This document shows positions 34,432 through 45,122 of a stretch of DNA of 64,000 bases, one piece after another. How positions within the stretch are numbered: position 1 is the stretch's first letter; every line of letters starts with the position of its first letter. Source of the DNA: Tricholoma matsutake (taxonomy: Eukaryota; Basidiomycota; Agaricomycetes; Agaricales; Tricholomataceae); contig AP026541.1 of assembly GCA_026075535.2 (NCBI GenBank), positions 2,728,001 through 2,792,000 of the forward strand, written 5' to 3'. The notes under the pieces are model-generated. The model worked only from the letters and a program-made list of their open reading frames with translations. It was not told the DNA's origin and did not search any database. A program made the position numbers and the translations under genes.

Positions 34432-36260
34432 GGTGCGATATCAGGATTCGCGAGCATGCCTTAATATACCTTGCATCGACTTCAACAATAAGGTTTCGGA
34501 CCCCTGTTAAATACAATCGAAGCACACCAAGAGCACGATATAGACCATAGATTTTGAGTTTCGCCTGCGAGAACTGGGATTCGTGGTCATTAAGCGTGAT
34601 CGAACTGAATCAATCATAGTATCGCTTTCAATGATTGTCAGAATCAGATTGTGCAAGGAAAAAGCCGACCACGATGCTTGACATGTTGACTGCAAGGATG
34701 ACTGGAGCATTCAACGTATAGTCGATTGCTCGAATTGCTGGCGAGTTTAACAGATCTTGCTTGAGATCTTCTTGATTTGAAGGGCACATCTTTTCAAGTA
34801 AGATTGATTAGTGTGGCTGCTCAATGTGGAAAACTCTGAATAAAGATTTGACAAACTCCAATCATTCCTAAGAACACCTTAACTTCAGTGAGCGTACAAC
34901 ACGGTCCCCACTTCTGAATCTTATTGATGTGCATCGGATCAGCCATTCAATCTTGAATATTGCATTGATGACCTAAAATGATTATTTCAGGGATGCAAGC
35001 AAATAACTTTGGACCTGAGAACATTCCACCACAATACTTCATGCGCTGGACAATGTGATTCAAATTTTCAAAATGCTCCCAGATGACATGTTGAATGCCT
35101 GGGTTGTCAGTGATCATTTTGTAAGATTGTTCAATATTCCAATTTCAGACCCTTAATGGGTGTGTCATCAGTGTAAGGGATCGTGATATGAGGGACTTCA
35201 GGTTGTAGGATGAATGTGACATCATTGTGTAAAATTGGAACTGAGTTTGTCCAACCCATTGGTAGGGTGATGATTTGGAGCATGCCAAATGGAGTCTGGA
35301 AAGTTGTTAGATCTTGAGATGATTCAGCTACTAGCCTTTCATTGAATGTGACATATAAATCCAACATTCCACCACAAGCACATCCCCCAAACTGTTCAGC
35401 CAAGTGCTCAGGGATTGGGATGACCCTAGAATGCTGAATTGTTACTTGGTTTAGCAGCTCGAGACTGTGGACTATTCGAAGCGATTTTGCGTCTTTCTTT
35501 GCAATGCAAAACCATCGCGATCGATACAATGAGTCCGACGACTCGTACACCCCTGCTTCTATTTTCTTCTTCAGCAGGTATGGGGATGTTACGCTCTACC
35601 CATGGAGTGTGACAACAGGGAATTTGATAGGGGGGAAGAAATCAGGTCGAAAGCTTCCTCGTTCATTTTTGGTCCATGCAAACCCCATTTCTTGGTTTCG
35701 GATAAAATTGTGCATCAGACTTCGTTCTTCAGGCCATAGGAAATTGGCTGGATGATTTTGATCGATGATGCTTTTGCCTTTGAGGGTATATCAAGGGGTT
35801 GGTTCAAATATTGGAGGGTGGGGATTGAGTGGAGGCATGTCTTTGAGGGGATCACCCTTGATGCACTGAATAATTTGGAACTGATCGAGTAGTCCAGCCA
35901 CGATTGGGCAAACCTTCTGTGCAACTGGCTTGTACTTCTTCTTTGTTGATAAATCACTAGATTGGCAATTGTTGGAATAAACAGAGGAAGAGGAAACATT
36001 TGACGAAGAAGTTTGCATAGGTTCAAAAACCATCGAGGTGTTTTGAGGAATGTGGAACTTGTTGCACACAGATAAATACAAGTAGGAAAGGGTCGTGGAC
36101 AATTCTTCAGAGGAGTCAACTTCGGGGATGTTTGCAGTGTGTTGGATAAATATGTAGGAGTCAGACGAGTCAAATGAGACAATGAAAGCACACTGTTCTG
36201 AAATTTCATTCTCAAACACTGAAAATCCTTGTGAGCAACCTTTTGACAATGGTGTGATCA
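34432..36260 (-). pseudogene. Gypsy C reverse transcriptase and RNase H region
   Basis: Minus-strand reading: KKYKPVAQKVCPIVAGL and IKGDPLKDMPPLNPHPP (about 35800-35950), a region like SLRPDFFPPI (about 35620-35660), then the RT core YRSRWFCIAKKDAKSLRIVH, GGMLDLYVTFNERLVAESSQ, TFQTPFGMLQIITLPMGWTN and the catalytic box IPYTDDTPIKG (about 35131-35510). The box reads YTDD where this clade has YIDD. This RT clade with LPMGWTNSVPI is typical of agaricomycete gypsy elements. Multiple frame breaks show that it is dead. Confidence 0.85.
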
Positions 36261-37333
36261 TGGGATCAATGTAATAGTGGCAGTCCAAGTTGAGTTCAGA
36301 TTGCATATCATAATCATTTGTGCTTCATTATGATAGTTTCTGATAACACTTTCAGTTAGGACGTCAAAGGGTCGTCTGAGTAGAATGTTGTATGCTGGGT
36401 CCCAAATGACATGTATCTGCATGTACAGCATAATGCTGCTGAGATTGCAAGCCATGTTGTGTGCTAATTTCTAAACCAAGCATTTTGTCTATAGTGCCAT
36501 TAGCAGACTGCATCAGAAGTCGAATCGAAGAATCATATGCTAAACCGAGTTTGTGGCAGACATCTTCCGCCATTGAAATGATTGAGGAACCAGGATTGAT
36601 GACACTTTCTATCTGGTTATTGCCACAAATGTCCATAATAACCGATCTAATCGAGGAAGATTCTTTAGCGACAATAAATGGTTGAGGGATTCCACCAGGT
36701 CAAAGATTGCTAATGTAGGTTTTGTAAGGATCTGGTACTATTATTGCATTGGGACTGAACATGTTCATTGCATTGTTTCCATCTTGTAGGACTTGTTTCA
36801 GTGTGACCTGTTCTCTCCACTTTGATTGAACTTTGGGCAAGAGGGAGAGTAATTCTTCCAATGTGAGCGTAATAATTGGTGTTTTCATCGACCATGAAAA
36901 GATGTCATGGGCAATTCTCTCATTCTGTACTGGTGCCTGTGTTGTGTACGATGGTCCTTCCCTTAGATGTGCCAGCAAAGTTCCATTCATGTGGCAGTAA
37001 GTAAGCATTCTCCCTAACTGAGGCATAAGGGTGTACTGAGGTTTGCATTGAAGGTTCAGTGGTCGATGGCAAAGTAGACGATGTGGAAGATGTTGATGTT
37101 GATGTTGTAGGTGTAGTCAGAGTCAAAGGGTTGACTGTTGTCAATGTCAATGTCAATGGTGCTGGATCTGGTGGAGCAGATGTTGAAGGCGCAGGAGCAG
37201 TGGCTAGGGCATGGCATGGGTATGGGTACGGGTATGGGATTGCCATACCTGGGCAACACTGTACCCTTTTCCACGGTGTTATGGGTATGTGCGGGTATGC
37301 CAGTACCTGGATTTTGGTCAGGTGAGTAATCAT
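36261..37333 (-). pseudogene. Gypsy C protease region and preceding linker
   Basis: Minus-strand reading has VHPYASVRENAYLLPHEWN (about 36960-37030), ELLSLLPKVQSKWREQV (about 36800-36850), and a retropepsin-like domain NNQIESVINPGSSIISMAED (normally DPGS; here NPGS) ending in YNILLRRPFDVLTES (about 36350-36395). The catalytic Asp replaced by Asn means the protease could not work. A low-complexity Thr/Ser/Pro stretch (about 37060-37220) encodes the linker, with TGTTGA-type repeats in the DNA. Confidence 0.75.
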
Positions 37334-37339
37334 CTGACT

Positions 37340-38096
37340 TTGTTGAATACTCTCATGACACGTCTAATTCTAAACTATACAATGATCTGACCACCACCAT
37401 AGCATGGCCCAAATGATGCAAATCATCGTTTGGGCCTATAGTAAGTTTTTTAGTGTTTCATTTCTTGTTTTTTCAAACTAATTGATTATGTTTCTTCTTT
37501 TTCAGGTTCTAAACTACTGATAACAATGGATGACAACAGCTAACGACACACACCCAACAGTGCCATGTCACCCAGGCCCAAACAACGTGATTGCGTCATT
37601 TGGGCCCATGGTAAGTTTTTTTTTTCATTCATTTCTTTTTTTGTAAACTAACTATTTTGTTTCTTTCATCTCCTAGGTTGGAATTCCCTCAGAATGAGGA
37701 GTTCACATGGAACAACCCCACACCAATGCCGCCACATCACGACAGCACACCACCCACTCCAGCCTCACAAGCAACTGCTCATGGGGTGGATAGTGGGTGG
37801 AATGACGACGATGACCAGAAGGAGGACCCGAGGACCCCACTGCTGCCATGAGCAACTGCTCGTGGGGTGGAAACAGGGATCGACGACTACAGGCACCACC
37901 CCCTCCCTCGCTCCAAATGCGAGAGGGGGGGTTTTTTGTTTTGTTTTCATTGACTATAGGCACCATCACCCCCTCCCTCACTCAAAATGCGGAGGGGGGT
38001 TTTCTATATTAATTTAATGTAATTTATTTATTAGAATAGGTCCACCACCCCCTCCCTCGCTCCAAATGTGAGTGAGGGGGTTTCTATTAACTTAGT
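37340..38096 (+). repeat. Array of intron-like modules and G/C-rich hairpins inserted in gypsy C
   Basis: The segment interrupts the gypsy C gag-pol coding. It holds two GTAAGTTTTTT...AG blocks (37441-37505 and 37611-37677) shaped like introns and preceded by TTTGGGCC words. Two GCAACTGCTC(A/G)TGGGGTGGA motifs follow (about 37770 and 37857). Three tandem 75-80-bp units then each carry a CCCCCTCCCTC...GAGGGGG(T)n hairpin (about 37903, 37971 and 38043). The same parts in the same order occur at 51900-53110. Outer borders and target duplication are not resolved. Confidence 0.65.
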
Positions 38097-39544
38097 TTAG
38101 TATAATAAATTATTAGAATAGGTATTATTCTCGAAACCCGCATATACCTGAGGGTTACCCTTGCCGTGCCCTAGCAGTGGCTGACGCCACAGGAAGTGAA
38201 CATTGTTTGGACACGAATATGGTTGACCACTTTGAAGCACAAATATCTCTTGTTTGAGAGCCGCTATTCTATCTTTGGAGTCAGATGTCAATGTTGAGCT
38301 CTGATAAAAACCTTTCATATCCGATGCCAGTGTAGAGACTACATCTGACTTCATTATCGAAGCAATTGAGGCTGAAGTTGAATTTGTCGAAGGTGCCAAT
38401 GGTGTGATACTGAATAGAAGTGTGGCTGCTGGTACTACATCTGGGTTCCATTTCCACCATTCATCAATGTGTTCCTTGATAAACCTGCCAGGGATATTTC
38501 GATGCATGAATTGTCCATTTGGAAGTACAATTTTCCCTTCTGCGTTTTGCTTACACTTTCCCTTGTTCAAGTACGACTGACAAACCAAATAATCAGGGAT
38601 AAAATGCCCCAATAGACCACAGAATATACAAAGGAGCGCATCAATATGTGCCTGTCTGTCTGCTAAATTAGTGCAAGGATTTGTAGTCAACTTTGCACCT
38701 GCAATCTGCATAGCAATGGTGCTAGCAAACTGTTCAAACATTGTGCTCAAGTCTTTGGCTTTGATTGTAATAATCCCAGGCGACGATGTTTCTGTACTGC
38801 CAATGTTCAAGTTTAAGGGTGAAGTCGACTGATGGAATACTGAGTTTGAGGTGTTCTAACCTGCTAAAATGAACTTCGCGGCATCATGAATATTGTTGAG
38901 TGGATAGGGATCATTGGGATAGTGGTCAAGAAATTTAAGTTTGAGTTGCCGCGCAATTCGGGTCCATAAGCCGGGTTGGAATCCTCGAACATAAGCTCTG
39001 CTTTGCTCTGCTTCCAAGATCCTATTCTTTGTTTGGAGAAAGTGAGTAATATTATAGAATGCCCGATAATACATTCCTAGATTGTTTGCATTGAATACCC
39101 AACACATAGTTGTTCTCCCACTAATTTGTCCATGTCCAATATGCTGCACTTGTGTTTGTCTTCCGAGCCAGGATAGAGTTTATGTACTGCTGTTTAAAAC
39201 ATGTTGAATGAAGTGCCGGGCTGATATTCTGGAAGTGATTCCCAGAGTTTAGAAGAGTCAATGTCGAGATAGCAGCAGGCATGTTTCTTCATCAAGTTGG
39301 CACTAGTAATGCTGCAGGTCGGGAACAACAACTCAAGCTCCTCAAAGCATCGTCAGAGCTCTCGAGGTTGACTAGGGTCAAATTTAGGAGCAGTCGAGTG
39401 ACCACGAGCAGGCATAATGCTAGTCATCTGAGCTGGTGCTGCCATTGTTGGTTGTGATATAAAGGTAGGGTTTAAGTTTGAAGTTAAGGAGGTTGGGAAG
39501 ATGGATGGAGACGGTGGTGTTGGGATATCCAGAGTTGAGGTCAA
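38097..39544 (-). pseudogene. Gypsy C gag
   Basis: Minus-strand reading: MPARGHSTAPKFDPSQPREL (about 39353-39412), KHACCYLDIDSSKLWESLPE (about 39230-39295), a central helical part with LEAEQSRAYVRGFQPGLW, then AKDLSTMFEQFASTIAMQI and a zinc knuckle CIFCGLLGHFIPDYLVC (about 38590-38640). The last metal ligand expected as Cys before LVC reads Tyr. Several frame breaks occur (39350, 39150, 38855). This gag type goes with the same RT clade in agaricomycetes. Confidence 0.78.
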
Positions 39545-39697
39545 AGGTTTATCTTTGGATTTGGGTTCAGGTAGAGGTTGTTGATTACTTCCTGGTTGTT
39601 CAGGAGTGTTGGAGGTTGTGAGTCATCAAAGGTGGTCTGCTGTTGGCTGAAGCTGAGGAAGTCGAGATTGGTTCGACGATGAAATGATTCAGAAACC

Positions 39698-39717
39698 CTT
39701 GTGGTGGGCTCCAAAAA
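39698..39717 (-). promoter_or_regulatory. Probable primer-binding site of gypsy C
   Basis: Read on the minus strand, the LTR end ACTATCA is followed by TTTT and then TGGAGCCCACCACAAGG. The TGG start next to the LTR fits a tRNA 3'-CCA primer. Which tRNA is not decided. Confidence 0.55.
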
Positions 39718-41242
39718 TGATAGTTCTCGACCCAGAAAAACCACCAAATATGCCGATGAGGCAATCAATGATGTTATGCAAGTCAGAGGAACAGCATGAG
39801 ACATTCCGAATGTCCATGGTCAGACCAATCGTATGTTTACTGGTTAATATCAGTCATAGATGTAGTCCAATGAGAGGGAAAGGCTCTTGGCGAGGTCCGA
39901 TGCGGTATCGATCGATATCGATGAAGGTCGATGAAGATCAGTAAGAACGATATCAAGTGTCTTATATCAATGAAAGTCGATATGCAAATTTTGAGGAGTT
40001 TATCGATGGAAAATTGTATCAAAGGAAGATAGTCGATAACTGTGATGTGCCGGATTGATTTTGAACATTGGGACTTAAGTAAGGTGATGGTCGATTGAGA
40101 GCAATGCTAGTTGAAGAGGTTTCTCAGCAATTGAGAAAACTCATAGAAGGTTTTTGAAACTATAAAAGAGTTTGGACTCTTAAGACTTTATGCAAGGCAA
40201 TTTATTCCATCTCTTTTTCTAGTGTTACAAGGTAGATACTACAGGCTTTTATATGTTTTAAGAGAAACTTCCTAAAATGGTATAGGACACATGTGTAGGA
40301 ACATGAGGCAAAAGGATATGATATAGATCAAGAGGCCAAAAATGAGACTAGAGTTCAAACAAAAAGGTGATGTATCATCTGACGCAGGAGTAATAAGAAG
40401 AGGAAACCAAAAGGAGACTGTCCTTTGTAGGGACTGTGCTAAATGTTGCGATACCCCTCCCAGGTTCTGTACTTGATAAGGGCCTGGAATGAGGCTGTCC
40501 TACTATCAGCAGGTCTGAACACGAGGTAGAATACTTCCTAGTGCATGGTACTTGATCATTGAGTCAACAAACATGGTGCCCGATGTTGTTCGAAGTTATT
40601 CAAGTTCAATCGATATTGCTCGATGATGACCGAGGAAGTTCAATTTCGGTCAAGCATAGTCAAAGTGATTGGATACATTCGATGTTTGTTCTAAAATGTT
40701 CCTAGGTAGTCCCAGAGTCGTGCGATGTAGTTTTGAAGGATGGTCGATGTTGCTAGTGATGCTTCAAGGTGGTCGATGTAATATTGGTAGGGAACTGCAT
40801 GGGTTTACCTGTGGGTTTCCCATGCTTTTATTTCCTAATTTATTCAATGAGTTTTGCATGAAAAATCATGAAAAAAAGCTTTTCTGGAAGCTTTTTGTTG
40901 GCTCTTTGTGATGTAACACATAAAAACAATATTTGGGTGACATCTGTCATGTGACAAGGTCAAAAATAAATTATTTTGTTCCTTGTATCACAAGCATCCA
41001 TTGAATAGCTATCAGAAAATCATTTTTTCCTGAGTTTTCATGCAAAACTCATTGAATAAATTAGGAAATAAAAGTGTGGGAAACCTGCAGGTAAAACCCA
41101 TGTAGTTCCCTAAATATTGGGATTGATAAACTTGGTTGAGGGTGGTCACACTGTTTCTGGGACTTCATGGGAGTTAAGCAATGTGATTTAGAATGTGGTT
41201 GCAATCCTGAATCGGCCCTTGAGCCAAAGAGACCACCTATCA
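39718..41242 (-). repeat. 5' LTR of gypsy C, carrying a hAT MITE
   Basis: Ends TGATAGTTCTCGACC and GACCACCTATCA. Without the MITE and its duplicated 8 bp it is 1192 bp. It aligns throughout with the 3' LTR parts, with a short deletion near 40211. Confidence 0.88.
40788..41112. mobile_element. hAT-type MITE (325 bp) in the gypsy C 5' LTR
   Basis: Terminal repeats start TAGGGAACTGCATGGGTTT and pair for about 80 bp with the other end (through CCTAATTTATTCAATGAG and TTTTGCATGAAAA). A perfect 8-bp duplication AATATTGG flanks it (40780-40787 and 41113-41120). Removing it restores the LTR sequence seen at 18408-18418. There is no coding capacity. Confidence 0.95.
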
Positions 41243-43190
41243 TCGCATACCATGTGCGCTTCAGAATAAGGACTTACAAATTATGGAAGGTGAACAACAT
41301 TGCAAGCAATGAAAGATGATGAACCCAGTTTTCTCTATCGCACATATGCACCAAATGAGTAAGGATGTCCTCCTTACCAATGAGACTCCTCATCATATTC
41401 TTAATGCAGTACCTATATTTTATGAGTGATGCACAACGTCTGGCTTCTCATTCTGTTGGAGAAGTCGCTCAAACCATGAACTTTCAGCTCAGTAACTCTC
41501 TCGGATCAAAAATATCAAATGGCTCACAAGAGGTAAGTAGGTGTTTTATATGCATCAGAATGTCATCTCATTTTCACAATGGCAGACTGATATTCTTCAA
41601 TGGTTTACATGAATGGCTGTCAAATTAGTGGCTCAAAGTGGTCTTCAATATTCTCTTGATCCATTGGGTGATGACATGGATGTACATCCTTACAGTGTTT
41701 CTGTCAAGGAATTGCTGTACGTACTGCTGCTTTTGTTGTACAAAGACTGTAGCCTGACTATATCCCATATTTGCAGACCTGTATCATTCACCTTGAATTT
41801 TTTTGGGGGTATTTCTCTACCTTTATGAAGCTTGGTTCTCCCAGATTCCATCAATTTCTGGTGGATCTCCTCCCCTTTAGAGATGTCAGACGACTATGAG
41901 ATATCATTGACATTATGCACCAAACATCCATTGATATCTTTGAGGTGAAGAAATGTGTACTGCAGGATGGTGATGAAGTGGTGATGAATCAAATTGCAAG
42001 AGAGAAAGATATTATCAGTATTCTCAGTATGTGCCTTTGGATGTTTTACCTTTAATACACCATTAAACTCTTTATGTTTCATTAGTGAAGATGAACATGG
42101 AAGCATCAAAAGAAGACAAGTTGCCTGATTCAGAAGTCCTGGGATAGGTGAAGTCTCATCCATTAGAAATACCAAAGCTTTTCTAATGTTATACTTGCCG
42201 TAATTGATAGATGACACATGTATTCAAAAATCTACAATTGTGTCCCTGTATACATTTCTGTCAGGACTCTCATTTTTGCAGCAATGGATATGACATCAAG
42301 TGCCCTTGCACAAACTCTACATCTTTTGGCAACATACCCAGAAGTTCAGGACAAACTCCGAAGCGAAATAATGGATGCTCTTTGCAACAATGGAAGCCAA
42401 GATTTCTCATATGATGAACTTGTCTCCCTTCCTTTCCTTGATTCAGTCTGCCAAGAGACACTTCACCTGTGAGCTCATTGTCTACATCTCTGTCTATCTG
42501 GTGATGTGAATGTTCACCAGTTACCCACCTGCCCCATTTATAGTGAGAACATAAGGAATCCACATTATACTCTCCAGGTCCAGCTGGGTAAGGTTTTACA
42601 TTCAGGGCTCAAAAGGACACCATCCTGCCACTCTATTCTCCAATCATGGTGTCAATGGGCAGAAGATGCATGAGATTGTTGTGCCAAAGGGTACCACAGT
42701 TATTCTATCGATCTTCAATTGTAATCGTAACCCTGCATTGTGGGGAGCAGATTCATATGAATGGAAGCCCAAAAGGTGGTTGTCACCTCTTCCCGACACG
42801 TTGATGGAGGCTCCCATCCCTGGAATTTATTCTCACCTGTAAGTTATGGTTATTTTTGATGACAAGCTAGCTAAGTACCTTGATTGTGAAGGATGACATT
42901 CAGCAGTGGTCCACAGGCATGCATGTAAGTGTGGGGTATGTCAATGGAAGTTGTCCACTTATGCTCTGCAGTGGGTTCAAATTTCCCAGCTCGAGATGAG
43001 TGTGTGACCTCCATATTTATCTGTAACTATACACATTTCTCATGAACTACAGAGGTGGTGTTATCTCTCCTTCTATCAAAGTACTGGTTTGCACTGTTGG
43101 ACAAGGAGATTGTTTGGGAGATGAGTAGCATAACTGTTCCGACTGTCAAGGGACTATCCAGGAAACCAAGGATGCTGATGAAGCTGACTC
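41243..43190 (+). pseudogene. Cytochrome P450, 3' part
   Basis: It continues the gene begun at 15313. After the remaining intron (acceptor ...ATGGAAG near 41291) the exon reads GEQHCKQ-stop-KMMNPVFSIAHMHQM, where the TGA replaces an expected Arg codon of the helix C motif HRKQRKM. Later parts: SGLQYSLDPLGDDMDVHPYS; the I helix RTLIFAAMDMTSSALAQTLH (about 42263-42322); the K helix DSVCQETLHL (ExxR region at an exon edge); VPKGTTVILSIFNCNRNPALWG and WKPKRWLSP; and the haem loop FSSGPQACM (about 42899-42925). The usual FSGGPRxCxG is altered at Gly and Arg. The end KGLSRKPRMLMKLT is near 43190. Introns are many and short. Stops and altered motifs mark it as inactive. Confidence 0.85.
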
Positions 43191-43409
43191 ATCTCTAATT
43201 ACTGTTTTTGCTTGAATACACAGGGATTTTGATCTGGCAGTGCCAAATGGAGCATTGTTATTCTGACAATTTGTACTTGTTATCAACATTTGTTTAAGGT
43301 CAATCCAGAGACCTACGCTGATCCATGCACATCCAATGGCAGCCATTTTATTTGTGACTTCCTTCACCAAGTTGTCACAAAGAGTGGGAACCTCTGGCCA
43401 TTCAAATAA

Positions 43410-43587
43410 TAGTAGCAGTCAAAGTAGGGTGATTATTGCATGATTATGTACAAAAAATCATGATGATAATCTGAACCTTGACCATGACAATTATTGAGCA
43501 CTATTACTTGACAATTATGGGCCACAATTATTTTGACAGATGTAAGCAGATCAGATAATCACACTACTTTGACTGGTACCGCTACTA
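43410..43587. repeat. Small inverted-repeat (MITE-like) element
   Basis: TAGTAGCAGTCAAAGTAGGG at the left pairs with CACTACTTTGACTGGTACCGCTACTA at the right (a 6-bp insert GGTACC in one arm). GTGATTAT also pairs. Total is 178 bp, AT-rich inside. No clear target duplication. Confidence 0.55.
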
Positions 43588-43674
43588 ATATCCAACAGTC
43601 CACCCAAGATGCTGACCAAGAATATATGGTGAATAAAATAACATCTCTTGTCTGGGATTTACTGAAGTCAATTC

Positions 43675-44485
43675 TTGGTTGCAAATAGTGATGTGCATGG
43701 TTCTGCCCAAAGCCAGAAGCTGGCCGAGACCAAGGCTACTGCTCACCAGAAGATTGTTTACAACCAGCTCCCCCTTCAGGGCATAGTTTTGCCAGCCCTC
43801 AACTATGTCTCACCCTCTGGGTCACTCTGGGACTCTTTGGATTATGTCAATATCTCCCTCTCATGAATGCTCTGGGAGACTCCATGGCCTGATCTACTCC
43901 AATGCAAACAAACAATTCTCTGCAAAAATGTTTCTGGGATTGAAGTTGACTGGAAGATTGGTAGTGGCTTCAACAAGAGCAAGCAAATTGCCTTTCATGC
44001 TGATGACAGTTCCCAACTCATGCCCCTCAAAGAGAAACTGGACAGGATCTTCCACTCAAAAGGGTTTGTCATTCAGTCTTGTTGGGTTCCAAGGGAAGGT
44101 ACTCAGATCACCTACCATTTTGCTAACTGTGCAGCTGTTAGTGCTCTATGACATGAATATCCCATTGTGGATGGTGTCTCATATCCACCAACCTTCCCCT
44201 GCTACATTCAATACAAGTATGGACTCAAAATTGATGTGATGAACATCGGTGACACTCCTCAAGTCCACAACATCATTGACAATTACCTTGAGCAAACCTA
44301 TGGCATGGGCAGCACTGATGACCTTGCAGTTCAGTCACCTTGAGTCCGAGAACACTGTCTACTGCATGATCGTCAGAACAACCAATATCACTGCCCACAT
44401 CATTGCAGACCCCTTCAAGGCCTTTGCCAACATGGACCTCCCCTCATCCCCCAGTAGGCCTGTACCTTTACAACCTCAACTCTAG
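43675..44485 (+). pseudogene. Broken gene of unknown function
   Basis: Overlapping frames read as one protein of about 260 residues broken by frameshifts. Pieces include QKLAETKATAHQKIVYNQLP, GIEVDWKIGSGFNKSKQIAF, SKGFVIQSCWVPREGTQITY, KYGLKIDVMNIGDTPQVHNI and ENTVYCMIVRTTNITAHIIA. I do not recognise a named domain. Alternating beta/alpha composition and the single-exon look suggest a multicopy, possibly element-borne gene, but this is a guess. It lies between the P450 remnant and a truncated hAT end. Confidence 0.45.
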
Positions 44486-44571
44486 GGATTTTTCACCACC
44501 CTCCTTCAGCAATCATCCCCTGGTCACAACCCAAGAATCCCTGTTTGTCCATACCCAACTTACTGTCTTTA

Positions 44572-44832
44572 GTGTTTAAAAGTCCAGTCCTTAGGACCAG
44601 AAAAATACCAAGAACCAGTCCTATAAGACCAACAGTCCTGGTTCAACAGCTCATCAAAGTGGTTTGGTCCTCAGTTTCAATTTTTGCTGACACTTGCTGT
44701 AACTGGCAAGAACTGGTTTAGACTGGTTCTTGACTTATAAAGCTAACCAGCTTAGAACAATTTTGTATGTGAGTGCCTCACCTACAGAATGGGGAGCTTG
44801 CTTTACCCCAGTCTTTCACTCAATGCTTATTA
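44572..44832. mobile_element. Truncated hAT-like end
   Basis: TAGTGTTTAAAAGTCCAGTCC (from about 44573) closely matches the terminal repeat of the element at 26311, and CCAGTCC/GGACCAG words follow as subterminal repeats. No matching right end was found in the window, so it is a fragment. Confidence 0.5.
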
Positions 44833-45122
44833 GAGCCCATTCAGCTGCATGGGAAATTTCCAATTCCCAAAGTAACATGTTTGTATCTGCTGGGTTTCCT
44901 GTTGCCATTGTCGTTGGACATTGAATTCTCGGGTGCAGCGTGGAGTTATGCATGCTGAGCACACCAGTGCTAAGTAGCACCTCAGTGTTTCAACCTGGAC
45001 ACTTGCTGTGCCCATGCTTCTCCCTCATGGATGGACACACTCTTATATGGCACTTTTGCCACATTATCTCGTTTGCCTCTCTTGCTTACACCTTCACCAC
45101 CCTCCACACCATTCAGTATTCA

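Larger units (their letters stand above)
15958..41242 (-). mobile_element. Gypsy C: Ty3/gypsy LTR retrotransposon, full span with nested insertions
   Basis: Both outer ends are LTRs of one family (15958-18533 and 39718-41242) starting TGATAG and ending CTATCA. Read on the minus strand, a purine tract AAGGGGGAGGA lies directly before the 3' LTR (18534-18544). A PBS-like TGGAGCCCACCACAAGG lies a few bases inside the 5' LTR (about 39698-39714). Four bases, TCGC, flank the element on both sides (15954-15957 and 41243-41246). Removing it joins a P450 intron. Order on the minus strand is gag, protease, RT, RNase H region, integrase, then an antisense gene before the 3' LTR. All coding parts carry stops and frameshifts. 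Nested inside are gypsy B, a module array, a TA-flanked element, a hAT MITE and a related LTR. Confidence 0.88.

Noticed and set aside
37899..38090. Rho-independent terminators
   Set aside because: Hairpin plus T-run looks right, but the genome is fungal and the hairpins are part of a repeat array.
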